6,026 bases of DNA from Planctomycetia bacterium (GTDB lineage Bacteria > Planctomycetota > Planctomycetia > Pirellulales > UBA1268), in the NCBI GenBank assembly GCA_009923125.1, contig RFUD01000163.1:1-6026 (forward strand), read 5' to 3'. Below the pieces are notes generated by a model. It was not told the origin of the DNA. It ran no database searches and saw only the letters and a list, made by a program, of their open reading frames with translations. A program made the translations under genes and the position numbers. Positions within the stretch are counted from its first letter, which is position 1; the number at the start of each line of letters is the position of its first letter. This document shows, piece after piece, positions 5,777-6,026 of the stretch.

Positions 5777-6026
5777 CTACGCCCGGCCGAGCTTGCCCTT
5801 CGTGAGTTCGAGGAAGGCGGTTTCGAGATTCACCTCCGACTCGCGCATCGAGAGCAGCTTGTAGCCCTCGGCCACGAGCCGCGCTGCGAGCGGCGAGGCG
5901 TCGGGCGCGCCGTCGGCGAGTGTGACGAGGATCTCACCGTCGCGCACCGTCACGCCGCCGGCTTCGGGGGCCTTTTCGAGGAGCCGTGCGGCGGCCTCCG
6001 GCGGGCCGGACACCGCGATCCGAAAC
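5777..6026 (-). CDS. ABC transporter ATP-binding protein, C-terminal end only
   Basis: About 83 residues at the C-terminus of a protein whose N-terminal part lies beyond the right edge; the frame is open to the last base. The segment FRIAVSGPPEAAARLL, then a small alpha/beta region, then ETAFLELTKGKL just before the stop is the typical tail of ABC-2-type exporter ATPases (DUF4162-like region, where the family often reads VFLELT). The Walker A, signature and Walker B motifs would all be upstream and cannot be checked. A GTG at 6013 is internal to the domain and not a credible start. The stop is 75 bp before the FKBP start; I see neither a terminator nor a convincing promoter in that gap, so the FKBP and methyltransferase genes may be read from the same transcript. 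The substrate cannot be inferred. Confidence 0.8.
   Translation of the reverse strand, partial: FRIAVSGPPEAAARLLEKAPEAGGVTVRDGEILVTLADGAPDASPLAARLVAEGYKLLSMRESEVNLETAFLELTKGKLGRA

Overview
The window is a GC-rich stretch of bacterial chromosome in which every gene I can support lies on the minus strand. A protein with two tandem copies of the planctomycete-associated TIGR03000 domain, an HTTM membrane protein with a small partner, and a secreted isoaspartyl methyltransferase together point to a member of the Planctomycetes. That assignment rests on family knowledge and was not tested by a search.

In the direction of transcription (right to left) there are three blocks. Block A (6026 to 3669) holds the C-terminal end of an ABC transporter ATPase, a 75-bp gap, an exported FKBP-type prolyl isomerase with a strong ribosome binding site, and an exported protein-L-isoaspartate O-methyltransferase with an unusual C-terminal extension. 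The last two genes nearly abut and look translationally coupled; together they form a small folding and repair pair for proteins outside the cytoplasm. Block B (about 3572 to 2405) has a possible promoter, an exported Gly/Ser-repeat protein with two TIGR03000 domains, and a strong intrinsic terminator. This gene is split by a frameshift where the repeat meets the first domain. Block C (2373 to the left edge) is a tightly packed run of three genes: a small single-span membrane protein of unknown function, an HTTM-domain membrane protein, and aspartate-semialdehyde dehydrogenase (asd, cut by the left edge). Both junctions in block C are ATGA stop/start overlaps.

The most unusual signal is a perfect 32-bp inverted repeat with a 10-bp spacer inside the small membrane protein gene. 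It looks like an in-frame 42-bp inverted duplication that interrupts the predicted membrane helix. The second is the frameshift in the TIGR03000 gene. The rest of the window is fairly ordinary planctomycete housekeeping and envelope content; I see no CRISPR array, tRNA, rRNA, transposase or defence system. No stretch longer than 300 bp lacks a gene; the longest gap, 3453 to 3668, carries only a candidate promoter and a small leader hairpin.
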